A stretch of DNA of 64,000 nt from Hyphomicrobiales bacterium (lineage in GTDB: Bacteria; Pseudomonadota; Alphaproteobacteria; Rhizobiales; Rhizobiaceae). The notes beneath the pieces were generated by a model. The model was not told where the DNA came from and searched no databases. It saw only the letters and a list, made by a program, of their open reading frames with translations. The stretch lies in NCBI GenBank assembly GCA_900472485.1, contig UCII01000005.1:186001-250000 (forward strand), written 5' to 3'. Each line of letters begins with the position of its first letter. Position 1 is the stretch's first letter. Position numbers and translations under genes: made by a program. Shown here one piece after another: positions 37,624-48,022 of this stretch.

Positions 37624-38625
37624 CTACCGCTGACCAACGGCGCCTGCGTCGCGGTCGGCAAGCGCGACCCAGCCAATGACAAGTTTGCGGTTGGCAATCA
37701 GCCAGATCGTCGCCAGCAAGATCAAACCCACGACGATATTGGCGGCGATGAAGAGAATGGGAGCAAGTTGCGTGACCGGGCCGACATTGCCACGCTCAAC
37801 AAGGCGCATCGGGGCGGCCGCCAGTGCGGTCGCGCCGAAGGTGAAGGCCCAATAGGCGGAGCTGAAGCCCTCCTTCATGATCCAGGGCAGAAGGCGCAAC
37901 ATGATCAGAGCCTGCAGCAGGCCGTAGCCGATCATTGCGTGGACGAGCATGTCGGGCGGGCCTTGCGTGACGCTAATATAGGCCAGCGCACCAACGGCCG
38001 GCGGAGCCAGCTGAATTCCGAGGGTCGGCCGCAGCGGCGGTGCCAGCGCCGGTCCCGTCAGCAGGCGATGCAGCAGGGCGGATTCGATGGCAAGCCACGC
38101 GAAGAAGCCGGCGCCGAAGAAAAGCTGCGCCCATTGCGGGAAGCCCAATGCGGCGCCGACGATGGCGGTCACGAAGCTGCCGGCGACGCTTGGCAGATAG
38201 AGCACCGCTGTCGTCGTGGCGATATCGCGCTCGCCCTGCCAGAGCCCTCCGGTACGCCAGACGGAGAAGGCCAGTGTGTAGACGGCGCCGATCAGGAATA
38301 TGGTTTCGGCGCCGATACGCGAATAAGGCAGGAGGCCCCCGGCCACCAGCATAGTCGCGACCCCGACAAGGCCGATGAAGCAGCATTGGACAGGGTGCGC
38401 CACTTCCTTGAATGCCTCCTCGCGCGCCACCATCCATTTCAAAGCGTAGAGCACGATCAGCATCAGCCAGACGCCGAGCGCCAGAAAGCTCAGCACTTCC
38501 CCGACAAGTGCCGGCAGGTGCCAGATACGTGCGCCCACGCGCCAGGCATTGGCGAGGCCGGAAAGCCCCAGAACCACACCGAAAAAAGAAGCTGGAACCA
38601 GCGGCAATTTCAAAGACGCAGCCAT
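37624..38625 (-). CDS. TehA/SLAC1-family transporter
   Basis: 333 residues from the ATG at 38623-38625 behind a GGGGG-type ribosome-binding site. About ten hydrophobic helices, with the family's N-terminal LPLVPASFFGVVLGLSGLANAWR and the repeated helix-hairpin pattern of TehA. Homologues are anion channels or dicarboxylate exporters and are linked to tellurite resistance. No TehB methyltransferase gene is adjacent, so the tellurite role is not supported here. Confidence 0.87.
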   Translation of the reverse strand: MAASLKLPLVPASFFGVVLGLSGLANAWRVGARIWHLPALVGEVLSFLALGVWLMLIVLYALKWMVAREEAFKEVAHPVQCCFIGLVGVATMLVAGGLLPYSRIGAETIFLIGAVYTLAFSVWRTGGLWQGERDIATTTAVLYLPSVAGSFVTAIVGAALGFPQWAQLFFGAGFFAWLAIESALLHRLLTGPALAPPLRPTLGIQLAPPAVGALAYISVTQGPPDMLVHAMIGYGLLQALIMLRLLPWIMKEGFSSAYWAFTFGATALAAAPMRLVERGNVGPVTQLAPILFIAANIVVGLILLATIWLIANRKLVIGWVALADRDAGAVGQR

Positions 38626-38929
38626 ATGCCCCCTTTGACGCCCTGTATGAGCGCCGCCCCAAAGAGAATAATGCAAAGAACCCGAGACCGATGCTAAATC
38701 ATCGATGCGAATGGGAGAGCAAAATACAGCTTTCCTCGAAGCCGGCAAAGCGCGATCATGGTGAAAAGTGGGAGGTTTGACCAAGCGATATCACAGATGC
38801 GTGAACGGGCGAATTTTTCTTCGCTGTCCGGCCTGTGCATAGCTCGCCCGTCATTTGTTCATTGGAAAATACTGCGAAATGTCTCTATTGAACATTCAAA
38901 CGATTAAAACCGTCCTAGGAGACTGACAT
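38626..38929. other. Intergenic region upstream of gnd
   Basis: 304 bases between divergent tehA-like and gnd genes; both promoters should lie here. The gnd ribosome-binding site is AGGAGA at about 38917-38922. A short palindrome TTGAA-CA-TTCAA (38888-38899) about 30 bases before the gnd start could be an operator. No reading frame or RNA was recognised in the rest. Confidence 0.45.
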
Positions 38930-39955
38930 ATGCAAATCGGAATGATTGGCCTTGGCCGTATGGGCAACAACATGGTGCAGCGCCTGATGAGAGGCGGTCA
39001 CAGCGCGGTTGTTTTCGATGCGCGTCCGGAAAGCGTCGCGGGGCTTGAGCAGCTCGGCGCCACCGGCAGCAAGTCTCTCGCGGATTTCGTATCGAAACTT
39101 GCGAAGCCGCGCGTCGTCTGGCTTATGTTGCCGGCTGCAATCGTCGATCAGGAACTGGCCGCGATCGTCCCGTTGCTGGAAGAGGGCGACATCGTCATCG
39201 ATGGCGGCAACTCCTATTATCACGACGATATTCGCCGCGCCGAAGAGCTGAAGCCGAAGGGCATCCATTATGTCGACGTCGGCACCAGCGGCGGTGTTTT
39301 CGGCCTGGAGCGCGGCTATTGCCTGATGATCGGCGGCGAGAAGGAAACTGTCCGGCATCTCTCGCCGATCTTCGCAACGCTCGCTCCCGGCGTCGGTGAT
39401 GTCGCTCCGTCGGCAATGCGCTCCGAAGAGGCTGCCAAGAACAGCACGGCAGAGCAGGGCTACCTGCATTGCGGCCCGTCCGGCGCCGGCCATTTCGTCA
39501 AGATGGTCCACAACGGCATTGAATACGGCCTGATGGCCGCCTATGCCGAAGGCCTGAACGTGCTGCGCCATGCCAATATCGGCAAGCAGGACGCCGAGAA
39601 GGACGCTGAAACCGCGCCGCTCTCGCACCCGCAGTATTATCAGTATGATCTCGATATCGCCGAAATCTCCGAAGTCTGGCGCCGCGGCAGCGTGATCACC
39701 TCGTGGCTGCTCGACCTGACGGCCGACGCCCTGCATGGCGACGCAGCCCTTTCGCAATATGCCGGCCGCGTGTCCGACTCCGGCGAAGGCCGCTGGACGA
39801 TCTCGGCCGCGATTGACGAAGGCGTTCCGACGCCGGTGCTGAGCGCTGCGCTTTACGGCCGCTTCGCTTCGCGTGGCAATGACGATTACGCCAACAAGGT
39901 TCTCTCCGCCATGCGCGCCGGCTTCGGCGGCCACCATGAGAAGCCGGTAAAGTAA
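38930..39955 (+). CDS. gnd: 6-phosphogluconate dehydrogenase, decarboxylating (short GntZ-like form)
   Basis: 341 residues. Oxidises and decarboxylates 6-phosphogluconate to ribulose 5-phosphate. The Rossmann GLGRMG (7-12), substrate-binding DGGNSYYHDD, SGGVFGLERGYCLMIGG and catalytic FVKMVHNGIEYG are all visible. At 341 residues it belongs to the short class (about 300-340), typical of NAD-preferring enzymes in Alphaproteobacteria and some Gram-positives, not the 470-residue NADP form. Cofactor preference is inferred from length. Confidence 0.93.
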   Translation: MQIGMIGLGRMGNNMVQRLMRGGHSAVVFDARPESVAGLEQLGATGSKSLADFVSKLAKPRVVWLMLPAAIVDQELAAIVPLLEEGDIVIDGGNSYYHDDIRRAEELKPKGIHYVDVGTSGGVFGLERGYCLMIGGEKETVRHLSPIFATLAPGVGDVAPSAMRSEEAAKNSTAEQGYLHCGPSGAGHFVKMVHNGIEYGLMAAYAEGLNVLRHANIGKQDAEKDAETAPLSHPQYYQYDLDIAEISEVWRRGSVITSWLLDLTADALHGDAALSQYAGRVSDSGEGRWTISAAIDEGVPTPVLSAALYGRFASRGNDDYANKVLSAMRAGFGGHHEKPVK

Positions 39956-39984
39956 TTGATTGGCCTATCGATTTGATGATTGCG

Positions 39985-40013
39985 AGCCGGGTGGTTCAAA
40001 CTTCCCGGCTTTT
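39985..40013 (+). terminator. Terminator after gnd
   Basis: AGCCGGG (39985-39991) pairs with CCCGGCT (40004-40010), followed by TTTGCTT. The loop is 12 bases and the T run is short, so moderate strength. Confidence 0.6.
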
Positions 40014-40039
40014 GCTTGCCCGCTTTTATTGTCTTGCTG

Positions 40040-40083
40040 CCTCCAGCAGGAAAACCGCGCTAAGCACTTTTCCCGGGGTAACT
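40040..40083. repeat. Degenerate RIME-type fragment
   Basis: GGAAAACCGCGCTAAGCACTTTTCCCGG resembles the inner core of the repeats at 7121 and 28035 (GGAAAA...CGCACTTTTCC-GG) with several changes. It sits between gnd and the end of moeA. Confidence 0.35.
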
Positions 40084-41310
40084 TCAGTCCAGCAGATCGG
40101 GTCGCAGGACTATGACCGGAGTGGGCGAGCCTATATCAAGCTGCGGCGCATGCGGCGGGCGGACGACCAGGCAGTCCGCGCGCGAAAAGACCTTCATCAT
40201 CGATGAATCCTGCTTCGAGAAGGGCTCGGCGAGCCAGCCGCCGTCGGCAGCTTTCGTCAGCGTTGCGCGCATATAATCCTGCCGCTGATCGTTCGCGGCA
40301 AAGGATACTGCAGCACGCGCAAAGCCTTCACGCTTTACCGGAGGCAAAGATGCAAGCTTTCTTATCAATGGCTCGAGAAAGAGCAATCCGCAGACCAGGC
40401 TGGAGACGGGATTGCCGGGGAGGCCCAGGACATGCATGTCGCCGAGGCTGCCGACCATCAGCGGTTTGCCGGGGCGCATGGCAATGCGCCAGAAATCCAG
40501 CTTCATGCCTGCAGCGACCATTGTCGCCTGCACCAGATCGTGATCACCGACAGAGGCGCCGCCGAGCGTGACGATGATGTCGGCCTTGGCCACCTGCGCA
40601 CGGCCGATGGCGGCGGTAATCTCGTTGCTGTCGTCGGCGACGATGCCGAGATCAAGCACATGCGCGCCGGCGTTGCGGGCCAGTGCGGCGATACCGAACG
40701 TGTTCGAGGCGATGATTTGCGATGGCCCCGGTTCACTGCCGGGTGCCACGAGTTCGTCGCCGGTCGCGAGAATCGCCACCAGCGGCCGCCGGTAGACATC
40801 CAATGCCGGATGGTTCATGGCCGCAGCGACGGTGAGCCGCGAAAAATCCATGACGGTGCCGGCAGGAAGCACCGATTCGCCTTCCAGGAAATCCTGTCCG
40901 CGCGGGCGAATATGCTGGCCCCTGCGCAGCGGATAGGTCGTGCGGATGCGATCACCCTCCAAGCGCTCCGCATCCTCCTGCAGGAGAACCGAATCAGCAC
41001 CTGTCGGAACCGGCGCACCGGTGAAGATGCGAACCGCTTCGCGCTTGCCGACGCTACCATCGAAGGCATGGCCCGCGGCGGAGGCACCGATGACCCGCAG
41101 TTCCGAACCAGGCCCCGCCGCATCCTCGAAGCGCAGCGCGTAACCATCCATCGCCGATGCGTCGAAAGGCGGCTGTGTCAGGCGGGCCGTCAGATCTTTG
41201 GCCAGAACCCGGCCTTCGGCCATGTCGAGCGGAACACTTTCAATACGATGAATCGGCGCCGCACTGTCCAATAGGCGTGCCTGTGCGTCGGCAACGGGTA
41301 ACAGGCTCAT
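40084..41310 (-). CDS. moeA: Molybdopterin molybdenumtransferase
   Basis: 408 residues, normal for MoeA. Inserts molybdate into adenylylated molybdopterin to give the molybdenum cofactor. The family motifs are LTARLTQPPFDASAMDGYAL near the start, RIFTGAPVPTGADSVLLQED, LATGDELVAPG, and the MoCF-like VTLGGASVGDHDLV and GLPGNPVSSLVCGLLF. It is the last gene of ppiD-trpD-trpC-moaC-moeA, starting 3 bases after moaC. In many relatives lexA comes next; here convergent gnd does. Confidence 0.96.
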   Translation of the reverse strand: MSLLPVADAQARLLDSAAPIHRIESVPLDMAEGRVLAKDLTARLTQPPFDASAMDGYALRFEDAAGPGSELRVIGASAAGHAFDGSVGKREAVRIFTGAPVPTGADSVLLQEDAERLEGDRIRTTYPLRRGQHIRPRGQDFLEGESVLPAGTVMDFSRLTVAAAMNHPALDVYRRPLVAILATGDELVAPGSEPGPSQIIASNTFGIAALARNAGAHVLDLGIVADDSNEITAAIGRAQVAKADIIVTLGGASVGDHDLVQATMVAAGMKLDFWRIAMRPGKPLMVGSLGDMHVLGLPGNPVSSLVCGLLFLEPLIRKLASLPPVKREGFARAAVSFAANDQRQDYMRATLTKAADGGWLAEPFSKQDSSMMKVFSRADCLVVRPPHAPQLDIGSPTPVIVLRPDLLD

Positions 41311-41313
41311 AGA

Positions 41314-41808
41314 TCAGGCCCCCGAATGGCGGAAATCCCCCGACTTGCCGCCGGACTTCTCCAATAGAGTGATACCGCCGATTTCCATACCACGGTCGGC
41401 GGCCTTGGCCATGTCATAGATCGTCAGACAAGCGACGGAAACCGCCGTCAGCGCTTCCATCTCGACTCCCGTGCGGCCGGTGAGCTTTGCCGTTGCAGTG
41501 ACACGGAGCCCGGGCAGGGCGGCATCCTCTTCGATATCGACGGCGACCTTCGTCAGCATAAGCGGATGGCAAAGCGGGATGAGATTGCTGGTCTGCTTCG
41601 CCGCCATGATGCCGGCAAGCCGCGCCGTGCCGATGACATCGCCCTTCTTGGCGTTGCCGTCGCGGATCAGCGCCAGGGTCTCCGGCTTCATCCTGACGTA
41701 GCCGGTAGCCGTGGCGCTGCGGGCCGTCTCGGCCTTGTCGCCAACATCGACCATATGAGCTTCGCCCGACGCGTCGATATGCGTAAGACCGGCCTTCTCG
41801 GTGCTCAT
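41314..41808 (-). CDS. moaC: Cyclic pyranopterin monophosphate synthase
   Basis: 164 residues. Acts with MoaA in the first step of molybdopterin synthesis, converting the GTP-derived intermediate to cPMP. Core motifs [57 protein letters not shown] and the C-terminal [10 protein letters not shown] are intact, including the catalytic lysine and His-Asp region. It begins one base after trpC ends. Confidence 0.97.
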   Translation of the reverse strand: MSTEKAGLTHIDASGEAHMVDVGDKAETARSATATGYVRMKPETLALIRDGNAKKGDVIGTARLAGIMAAKQTSNLIPLCHPLMLTKVAVDIEEDAALPGLRVTATAKLTGRTGVEMEALTAVSVACLTIYDMAKAADRGMEIGGITLLEKSGGKSGDFRHSGA

Positions 41809-41809
41809 T

Positions 41810-42625
41810 TCACTCGGCCGCCAGAATGCCGGTTTCGCCGTTCAGCAGCAGTTTCGTTGCCGCCGTCACATCGTCCTTGCGCATGAGGCTTTCGCCGACA
41901 AGGAAGGTGCTGATGCCGACGGCCTCGAGGCGCTTGCAGTCGGCATGGGTAAAGACGCCGCTTTCGCCGACCAACAGCCGATCATCCGGCACCATGGATG
42001 CCAGGTTCTCGCTAACCGTCAAACTGACTTCGAACGTGCGCAGATTGCGGTTGTTGATGCCGATCAGCGGAGAGGAGAGTTTTAGCGCACGATCCATCTC
42101 TTCAGCATCGTGCACCTCCACTAGCACGTCCATGCCGAGGCTGAACGCTTCATCCTGGAGACGCTCGGCATCGTCGTCCGAAAGCGAGGCCATGATGAGG
42201 AGGATGCAATCGGCACCCCACGCGCGAGCTTCCTGTACCTGATAGGTGTCGAACATGAAGTCCTTGCGCAATGCCGGCAGAGAGCAGGCGGCGCGGGCAG
42301 CCGTGAGAAACTCGGGGGCGCCCTGGAAGCTCGGCGTATCCGTCAGCACCGAAAGGCAGGCTGCACCACCGGCCTCATAGGCCTTGGCGAGGGCAGGCGG
42401 GTCGAAATCCGGACGGATCAAGCCTTTGGATGGGCTTGCCTTCTTGATTTCGGCAATCAGGCCGAACGCGCCAGAATCCTGTTTGGCGAGCAACGCCTTG
42501 TGAAAACCGCGCGGCGCGGACTGTTCAGCCTGCATCGCCTTGAGATCGGCAAGGGAAAGCCTGGCCTTGGCAGCGGCGATCTCTTCGCGCTTGTAGGCTT
42601 CGATCTTTTGAAGGATATCGGTCAT
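41810..42625 (-). CDS. trpC: Indole-3-glycerol phosphate synthase
   Basis: 271 residues. Closes the indole ring in tryptophan synthesis. TIM-barrel motifs: [19 protein letters not shown] (catalytic Lys), [26 protein letters not shown] (second catalytic Lys), [22 protein letters not shown] and LVGESLMR. Monofunctional, not fused to TrpF. It lies 6 bases downstream of trpD and one base upstream of moaC, so the tryptophan and molybdopterin steps are tightly linked in one operon. Confidence 0.97.
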   Translation of the reverse strand: MTDILQKIEAYKREEIAAAKARLSLADLKAMQAEQSAPRGFHKALLAKQDSGAFGLIAEIKKASPSKGLIRPDFDPPALAKAYEAGGAACLSVLTDTPSFQGAPEFLTAARAACSLPALRKDFMFDTYQVQEARAWGADCILLIMASLSDDDAERLQDEAFSLGMDVLVEVHDAEEMDRALKLSSPLIGINNRNLRTFEVSLTVSENLASMVPDDRLLVGESGVFTHADCKRLEAVGISTFLVGESLMRKDDVTAATKLLLNGETGILAAE

Positions 42626-42631
42626 GACGTC

Positions 42632-43654
42632 CTAGTCCTGTTCTTCCTCGTTGGAAACGGCGATAAGCTTTTCCAACGCAACGGCGGTGGCGCCGCTATC
42701 GAGCGAATGGGCCGCGAGCTTCATGCCATCATGAAGCGTTTCCGCCTTGCCGGCAATGACCAGAGAGGCGGCCGCATTGGCAAGGGCGATGTCGCGATAG
42801 GCGTTCTTTTCGCCGCTCAGCACTGCACGAAGAGCTGCAGCGTTCGCAACGCCGTCGCCACCCTTGAGATCGGCAAGGTCGGCATGCTGCAGGCCGAAGT
42901 CAGCGGGTGTCAGCTCAAAAGTGCGGATCTTGCCATTCTCAAGTGCTGCGACGGAGGTCTTGCCGGTCGTCGTGATCTCGTCCAGACCGTCGCCGTGCAC
43001 CACCCAGACGCTTTCCGCGTTGAGATCCTTCAGCACCTCGGCCAGCGGCAATACCCATTGTGGCGCAAAGACGCCCAGCAGCTGGCGACGAGCGCCGGCA
43101 GGATTGGACAGCGGACCAAGGAGATTGAAAATCGTGCGCGTGCCGAGTTCGACGCGCGAGGGGCCGACATGGCGCATGGAGGAATGATGCAGCTGCGCGA
43201 ACATGAAGCCGATACCGGCTTCCCGAATGCAGCGGGCAATCGTCTCCGGTCCGATATCGAGCTTGATGCCCAGCACGGATTGCGTGTCGGCGGTGCCGGC
43301 CTTGGAACTTTGGGCACGATTGCCGTGCTTGGCGACGGGCACGCCCGCGCCGGCAACGATAAACGCCGCCAGCGTCGAGATATTGTATGTGCCAAAGCCA
43401 TCGCCGCCGGTGCCGACGATATCGATCGCATCGGCAGGCGCTTCCACCGGCAGCATCTTGGCGCGCATGGTCGTCACGGCGCCGACGATTTCATCCACCG
43501 TCTCGCCGCGAACGCGCAGCGCCATGAGAAATGCACCGATCTGCGACGGCGTGGCCTCGCCCGACATCAGGATTTCGAATGCCTGCCGGGCTTCGTCCCG
43601 CGTCAGCGCCTCACGATTGGCGACCTTGGCGAGGAAAGGCTTCAATTCTGTCAT
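42632..43654 (-). CDS. trpD: Anthranilate phosphoribosyltransferase
   Basis: 340 residues. Joins anthranilate to PRPP in the second committed step of tryptophan synthesis. Motifs: [40 protein letters not shown] (PRPP and anthranilate binding), with R and H in [12 protein letters not shown]. Monofunctional, not fused to TrpG. Located between ppiD and trpC. No trp leader peptide was seen, but the transcript probably starts upstream of ppiD. Confidence 0.97.
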   Translation of the reverse strand: MTELKPFLAKVANREALTRDEARQAFEILMSGEATPSQIGAFLMALRVRGETVDEIVGAVTTMRAKMLPVEAPADAIDIVGTGGDGFGTYNISTLAAFIVAGAGVPVAKHGNRAQSSKAGTADTQSVLGIKLDIGPETIARCIREAGIGFMFAQLHHSSMRHVGPSRVELGTRTIFNLLGPLSNPAGARRQLLGVFAPQWVLPLAEVLKDLNAESVWVVHGDGLDEITTTGKTSVAALENGKIRTFELTPADFGLQHADLADLKGGDGVANAAALRAVLSGEKNAYRDIALANAAASLVIAGKAETLHDGMKLAAHSLDSGATAVALEKLIAVSNEEEQD

Positions 43655-43679
43655 TGATGATCCATCCTCCCGTATGGGT

Positions 43680-45572
43680 CTAGCGGGACATCGCCTGTTC
43701 GGCGAGGCTCTGATTGACCGTTACGGCGTATTTGAACTGCAGCTGGCTGACCATCTGATCGAGAATGTCATCGCCGGCAGCATTGGCGATCTGGGCAACC
43801 TGCTGATCGTCGTTGCTCAGCGCATCGGTCGTCGGATTGTCGTTGACATCGGTGACCTTGAGCAGGATCTGTGTCGTGTCATCGGCGCCGACGGCGTTTG
43901 CAGCCGTATCGACCGGACCGGAGAAGGCGGCAGCGATGCCGCCGCGGCCCAGAACCGGATCATCCGTCGAACGCGTGATGCCGGTCTTGCTTTCAACGGC
44001 GATGCCAAGCGGCGCTGCGATATCGGCAAGCGACTTGCCCTTCTGCGCCGCCTGCTTCAGCTCGGCTGCCTTGGCGGCCAGTGCAATCTTCTGCTGTTCG
44101 GCGGTCCAATCGGCGACGGCCTTTTCACGCACCTCCGCAAGCGGGCGATCGTGATCGGGCGTGATGTTCGTCACGTCGTACCAGATATAACCATCATTGC
44201 CGACCGTCAGCGGAGCCGGATTACCGCCCTGATCGGCCTTGAAGACTTCCGAGATCAGCTGCTGGCGAGCCGGCAGATCCTTGATCTCATTGCCGGTCTG
44301 ATTGAGGCCGGTCTGATCGATCGCATCGATGGTGACAAGCTTCAGCTTGAGCTGCGAAGCCGCCTCTTGCAGCGATGCGCCGGAGCCGCGCAAGTCTTCG
44401 AACTTGTCGTGGACACTGGTGATTTCATTGGCAGCATTGCCGAGCGCGATCTGCTTGCGAATATCTTCCTTGACCTCGTCGAAATTCTTGGCCGTTTCGT
44501 TCTTCACATTGGTCACACGGAGGATGACCGGACCGAACGAACCGTCCACGACGGGCGTGGTGCCGCCTTCCTTGGAGACGGCGAAGGCTGCCTCGGCAAC
44601 GGACTTGTCCGGAACCTGATCCTTGTTGAAGGTGCCAAGCAGCACGTCGGACGGCTTTTTGCCCTGGTCGGAGACGAGCTGATCGAAGGTGGTTCCCGTC
44701 TTCAGCGCATCGGCGGCCGCATTGGCGAGATCCTTGTTGGCGAAGGTCAGCTGCTCGATGGTGCGCGTTGCCGGCGTGGTGAAGCTGTCCTTGCGTTTGT
44801 CAAACTGCGCGTGCACTTCGTCATCCGTAACACTGGCAGTATCGGCGATATCCTCGGCCTGCAACTTCACAAAAGCGAACTTGCGGTATTCAGGCGCGCG
44901 ATATTTCGACTTCACACCGTCGAACCACTTCTGCAGTACGTCGTCGGCCGGCGCCTTGACGGGATCGATATTGGCGTTGGTCAACAGCAGATAATCGATG
45001 CTGCGGGTCTCGTTGTGATATTGCTTGACCGCATCGGCAAGAACCGCCGGGGCGACAAAGCCGTTCGAGACAGCCTCGACGATCTGGCCACGGATCGCGA
45101 CCTTGCTGCGCTCCTTGATATAATCATCGGGCGATATGTTGCTGTTGCGCAGAAGCGTATCGAATTTTTGACGGTCAAAGGCGCCGTTCGCAGCCTTGAA
45201 GGCCGGATCGTCGCCGATGAGCTTGGCAAGGCGGTCTTGCGAGAGGCCGAGATTCATGTCGGCGGCAAGCTGATCGAGCGAAGCGCCGGCGACGAGCTGC
45301 GCTACCGTCTGCTGTCCGATCCCAAAAGCGCGAGCCTGCTCGGGCGTGATCTGCATGCGCAGCTGCTGGCTGATCGCCTGGATCTGGCGGCGATAGGCGA
45401 GGCGGAACTCGTTTGTATCGATATGCTGATCGCCGACCGTGACAACTGTATTGCTGCTGCCGCCGGTGATGAGGGACCGCTCGACACCCCACACGCCGAA
45501 GGCTGCCGCAAGAAGAAGCAACAAGCCCTTGGCAACCCAGGTCTGGGCGATTTTTCTCAGCACGTCGAACAT
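43680..45572 (-). CDS. ppiD: Peptidylprolyl isomerase PpiD-like periplasmic chaperone
   Basis: 630 residues. One N-terminal membrane anchor (about 12-32, [16 protein letters not shown]), then a SurA-N-like chaperone region with [25 protein letters not shown], a PPIC-type parvulin region (about 235-390; [24 protein letters not shown]) and a C-terminal coiled region. It helps newly exported outer-membrane proteins fold near the Sec translocon. First gene of the trpDC-moaC-moeA operon, 25 bases before trpD. Confidence 0.92.
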   Translation of the reverse strand: MFDVLRKIAQTWVAKGLLLLLAAAFGVWGVERSLITGGSSNTVVTVGDQHIDTNEFRLAYRRQIQAISQQLRMQITPEQARAFGIGQQTVAQLVAGASLDQLAADMNLGLSQDRLAKLIGDDPAFKAANGAFDRQKFDTLLRNSNISPDDYIKERSKVAIRGQIVEAVSNGFVAPAVLADAVKQYHNETRSIDYLLLTNANIDPVKAPADDVLQKWFDGVKSKYRAPEYRKFAFVKLQAEDIADTASVTDDEVHAQFDKRKDSFTTPATRTIEQLTFANKDLANAAADALKTGTTFDQLVSDQGKKPSDVLLGTFNKDQVPDKSVAEAAFAVSKEGGTTPVVDGSFGPVILRVTNVKNETAKNFDEVKEDIRKQIALGNAANEITSVHDKFEDLRGSGASLQEAASQLKLKLVTIDAIDQTGLNQTGNEIKDLPARQQLISEVFKADQGGNPAPLTVGNDGYIWYDVTNITPDHDRPLAEVREKAVADWTAEQQKIALAAKAAELKQAAQKGKSLADIAAPLGIAVESKTGITRSTDDPVLGRGGIAAAFSGPVDTAANAVGADDTTQILLKVTDVNDNPTTDALSNDDQQVAQIANAAGDDILDQMVSQLQFKYAVTVNQSLAEQAMSR

Positions 45573-45752
45573 CGGAAAGCAAACCTCGTCATCATCAAGT
45601 CTTCGCCCGCAGGCGAAACAATCGGAGTTCCTTAGAACAATCCGAACCGGAATTGAAGAGCCAGTGGGGAAATCACCTAATGAGCTGCAGCCATGCCGGA
45701 ACCTTTGAGAAGCGGTAGCGTTCTAAGCAATGCGGAAACAAAGGAGCACACG

Positions 45753-46034
45753 ATGGCAGAGACCAAATCAGCCTCTACTCAGTCGTCTTCGGCGCGTGCA
45801 CAGACGGAAACGGCAATGGAGGATCTTGCCGCCCAGGTCGCAGCGCTACGCGAAGATCTGGCAAAGCTGTCGCAAAGCGTGGCGGCTGTGGGGCAGGGGG
45901 CGAAATCTGTCGTTGCGGAGGAAGCCCAGGAGATCACAGAGCAGTTGCGCGAGAGGGTTCGTGAAGAGCCGATTTTCATGGTCGCTGCCGCAGCCGGCAT
46001 CGGCTATCTGGTCGGCCTTCTGAGCCGACGCTAG
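45753..46034 (+). CDS. DUF883/ElaB-YqjD-like inner-membrane protein
   Basis: 93 residues from the ATG at 45753 (AAAGGAG upstream). A coiled-coil with heptads (MEDLAAQVAALREDLAKLSQSVA) is followed by a C-terminal hydrophobic helix ending in GLLSRR, matching the ElaB/YqjD/DUF883 family. In E. coli such proteins tether ribosomes to the membrane in stationary phase. A strong terminator follows, so the gene is monocistronic. Confidence 0.88.
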   Translation: MAETKSASTQSSSARAQTETAMEDLAAQVAALREDLAKLSQSVAAVGQGAKSVVAEEAQEITEQLRERVREEPIFMVAAAAGIGYLVGLLSRR

Positions 46035-46095
46035 GCAGGACGAACTCTCGACCGGCGGGCGATCCCCACGAGCCACCACAGCTGCGAAACTGCCG

Positions 46096-46126
46096 AAAAG
46101 GCGCGGGCGATTCGTCCGCGCCTTTT
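46096..46126 (+). terminator. Rho-independent terminator after the DUF883-like gene
   Basis: AAAAGGCGCGG (46096-46106) and CCGCGCCTTTT (46116-46126) form an 11-bp stem with a 9-base loop; the stem's own T run serves as the tail. The A run on the left makes it usable from both strands. Confidence 0.8.
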
Positions 46127-46295
46127 CAAGTGGTAACGACTGCAAGCGCGTGCGCCCAGGAATTGCAGGATACGTGCGTTGCACTACAACCGAATCCTGC
46201 TGCGACATCTTTGCGACACTCCCTGCGACATGTTGACTATCGCCATTTGTTGAACAGCCACCCCCTTGTATCACATGGGCGCTTACTATACGTAA

Positions 46296-46312
46296 CAACA
46301 ATTATAAGGTTG
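46296..46312. promoter_or_regulatory. Putative MarR operator upstream of the efflux operon
   Basis: CAAC-AATTATAAG-GTTG is an imperfect AT-cored inverted repeat of the kind bound by MarR dimers, ending 26 bases before the marR ATG (46339). The surrounding 46280-46320 is AT-rich and should hold the promoter. Autorepression is inferred from family habit only. Confidence 0.35.
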
Positions 46313-46338
46313 CTTATGAATAGCAGGCTCCCAATACA

Positions 46339-46803
46339 ATGACTTCGACCCCCACCGTTGGTTTTCTCCTCCACGATGTTGCGCGACTGCTTCGGAAGAG
46401 ATTCGAGCAGCGTGCGAAGGATTTGGGTCTGACGCGCTCGCAGTGGCAGACCCTTGCCTACCTTGCAAACAATGAAGGTATCCATCAGGCCGGACTGGCC
46501 GAAATTCTGGAAATCGAGCCGATCACGCTGGTGCGTATCCTGGACAAGCTCACCGAACGGGGGCTGGTGGAGCGCCGACAGCATCCGAATGATCGGCGCA
46601 GCTGGCTCCTCTACCTGCGAGAAGAGGCCCGGCCGTTGATGGACGCTATGCGCAGCATCGGCGAACAGTCGCGCAGGGAAGCGCTCGAAGGCGCCTCTCA
46701 GGAAGATCAAGAGCGCCTCTATGAATTGCTTACCCTTATGAAATCGAACCTGGTTAGCGCCTGCCGTTCAAAGGCAGTCGACAAAGAGTTACAACATGGC
46801 TGA
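46339..46803 (+). CDS. MarR-family transcriptional regulator
   Basis: 154 residues with the MarR winged [68 protein letters not shown], including the DRR wing. It overlaps the following membrane-fusion gene by 8 bases and is the first gene of a marR-emrA-emrB operon. It is probably a repressor released by toxic phenolic or lipophilic compounds (inference from family and neighbours). Confidence 0.93.
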   Translation: MTSTPTVGFLLHDVARLLRKRFEQRAKDLGLTRSQWQTLAYLANNEGIHQAGLAEILEIEPITLVRILDKLTERGLVERRQHPNDRRSWLLYLREEARPLMDAMRSIGEQSRREALEGASQEDQERLYELLTLMKSNLVSACRSKAVDKELQHG

Positions 46804-48022
46804 AGCATCCTCCCCACTCCGCGTACCCGCGAACGCAAACTCCTCCGAACAAAATCAAGCTTCCGTCGCCGAGGCTCCATCCTCCAACCCGGCGCCCCAG
46901 CCTTCGACGACTGCGCCGGCCGCACTGGCAGCGCCCCCGGAGATGCCGCGCAAGCGCCGTAGCATGACGCGACCAGTCCTGTTTGCGCTGCTTCCGGTCG
47001 CGCTCGTCATCGGTGGCTACTACTACGTCACGGGTGGCCAGATCATGTCCACGGACAATGCCTACATCCAGGCCGATATGGTCGGCGTTTCCACCGATGT
47101 TTCCGGCACGGTGATCTCGGTCGATGTGCATGAAAACGAGGTGGTGAAGAAAGGGCAGGTGCTCTTCCGCCTGAAGCCCGATTCGTTCCGGATCGCACTC
47201 GAAGGTGCGAAAGCGCAGCTCGGCAATGCCAGAAACCAGATCTTGAACCTGCAGGCGAGCTACAAGCAATCCCTGTCGGAAATTGAACAGGCGCAGGCCG
47301 ACATCCCGTATTATCAGACGGAATTCGACCGCCAGCAAAACCTGATCACCAATTCGGTCGCTTCCAAGGCGGCCCTGGATCAGGCCAGACACAATCTCGA
47401 AGCCGCGCAGCAGAAAGTATTGGTCGCAAAGGCCACAGCCGCCGCGACTCTCGCCCAGTTGGGCGGCCAAGGCACTGCCGATCTGCCTCCGGAGCAGAAC
47501 CCGCTCTATCTGCAGGCGAAGGCTGCGGTTGACAATGCGCAGCGCGAACTTGACGATACCGTCGTCAAAGCCCCCTTCGACGGCGTGACCGCCAATGTAC
47601 CCTCGCTGCAGGTCGGCGCCTATCTGACGGCCTCCCAGCCGGGATTCTCGCTGGTTTCCACCACGCATCTGTGGATCAATGCCAGCCCGAAGGAAACCGA
47701 ACTCACCTATGTCCGACCCGGCCAGAAGGTCGATATCTCCGTCGACGCCTATCCGGGCGTGACCTGGAAGGGCACGGTCGCCAGCATTTCGCCGGCATCC
47801 GGCTCCAGCTTCTCGCTTCTGCCGGCACAGAACACGACCGGCAACTGGGTGAAGGTCGTTCAGCGCATACCGATGATCATCAATATCGACGACACGGCGG
47901 GCAAGCCTCCGCTGCGCGTCGGAATGAGCGTCGTCGCCGATGTCGATACCGGCCATGCCCGCGGCCTGCCAGATTTCATTACCAACCTGCTGGGCCATGC
48001 CCGCGGTCAGGATCATGAGTAA
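46796..48022 (+). CDS. emrA: EmrA-like HlyD-family membrane fusion protein
   Basis: 408 residues. One N-terminal membrane helix (about 61-80, PVLFALLPVALVIGGYYYV) after a Pro/Ala-rich cytoplasmic leader, then the biotinyl-lipoyl-like hairpin (VDVHENEVVKKGQVLFRLKP), an alpha-helical coiled coil (about 135-230) and a beta-barrel (APFDGVTANVPSLQVGAYL). It bridges the periplasm between the inner-membrane pump and an outer-membrane channel. Overlaps marR upstream and emrB downstream. Confidence 0.93.
   Translation: MAEASSPLRVPANANSSEQNQASVAEAPSSNPAPQPSTTAPAALAAPPEMPRKRRSMTRPVLFALLPVALVIGGYYYVTGGQIMSTDNAYIQADMVGVSTDVSGTVISVDVHENEVVKKGQVLFRLKPDSFRIALEGAKAQLGNARNQILNLQASYKQSLSEIEQAQADIPYYQTEFDRQQNLITNSVASKAALDQARHNLEAAQQKVLVAKATAAATLAQLGGQGTADLPPEQNPLYLQAKAAVDNAQRELDDTVVKAPFDGVTANVPSLQVGAYLTASQPGFSLVSTTHLWINASPKETELTYVRPGQKVDISVDAYPGVTWKGTVASISPASGSSFSLLPAQNTTGNWVKVVQRIPMIINIDDTAGKPPLRVGMSVVADVDTGHARGLPDFITNLLGHARGQDHE

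Noticed and set aside
43203-45635. An 810-residue open frame on the plus strand opposite trpD and ppiD
   Set aside because: It spans two well supported genes on the other strand, and its composition is that of an antisense shadow.
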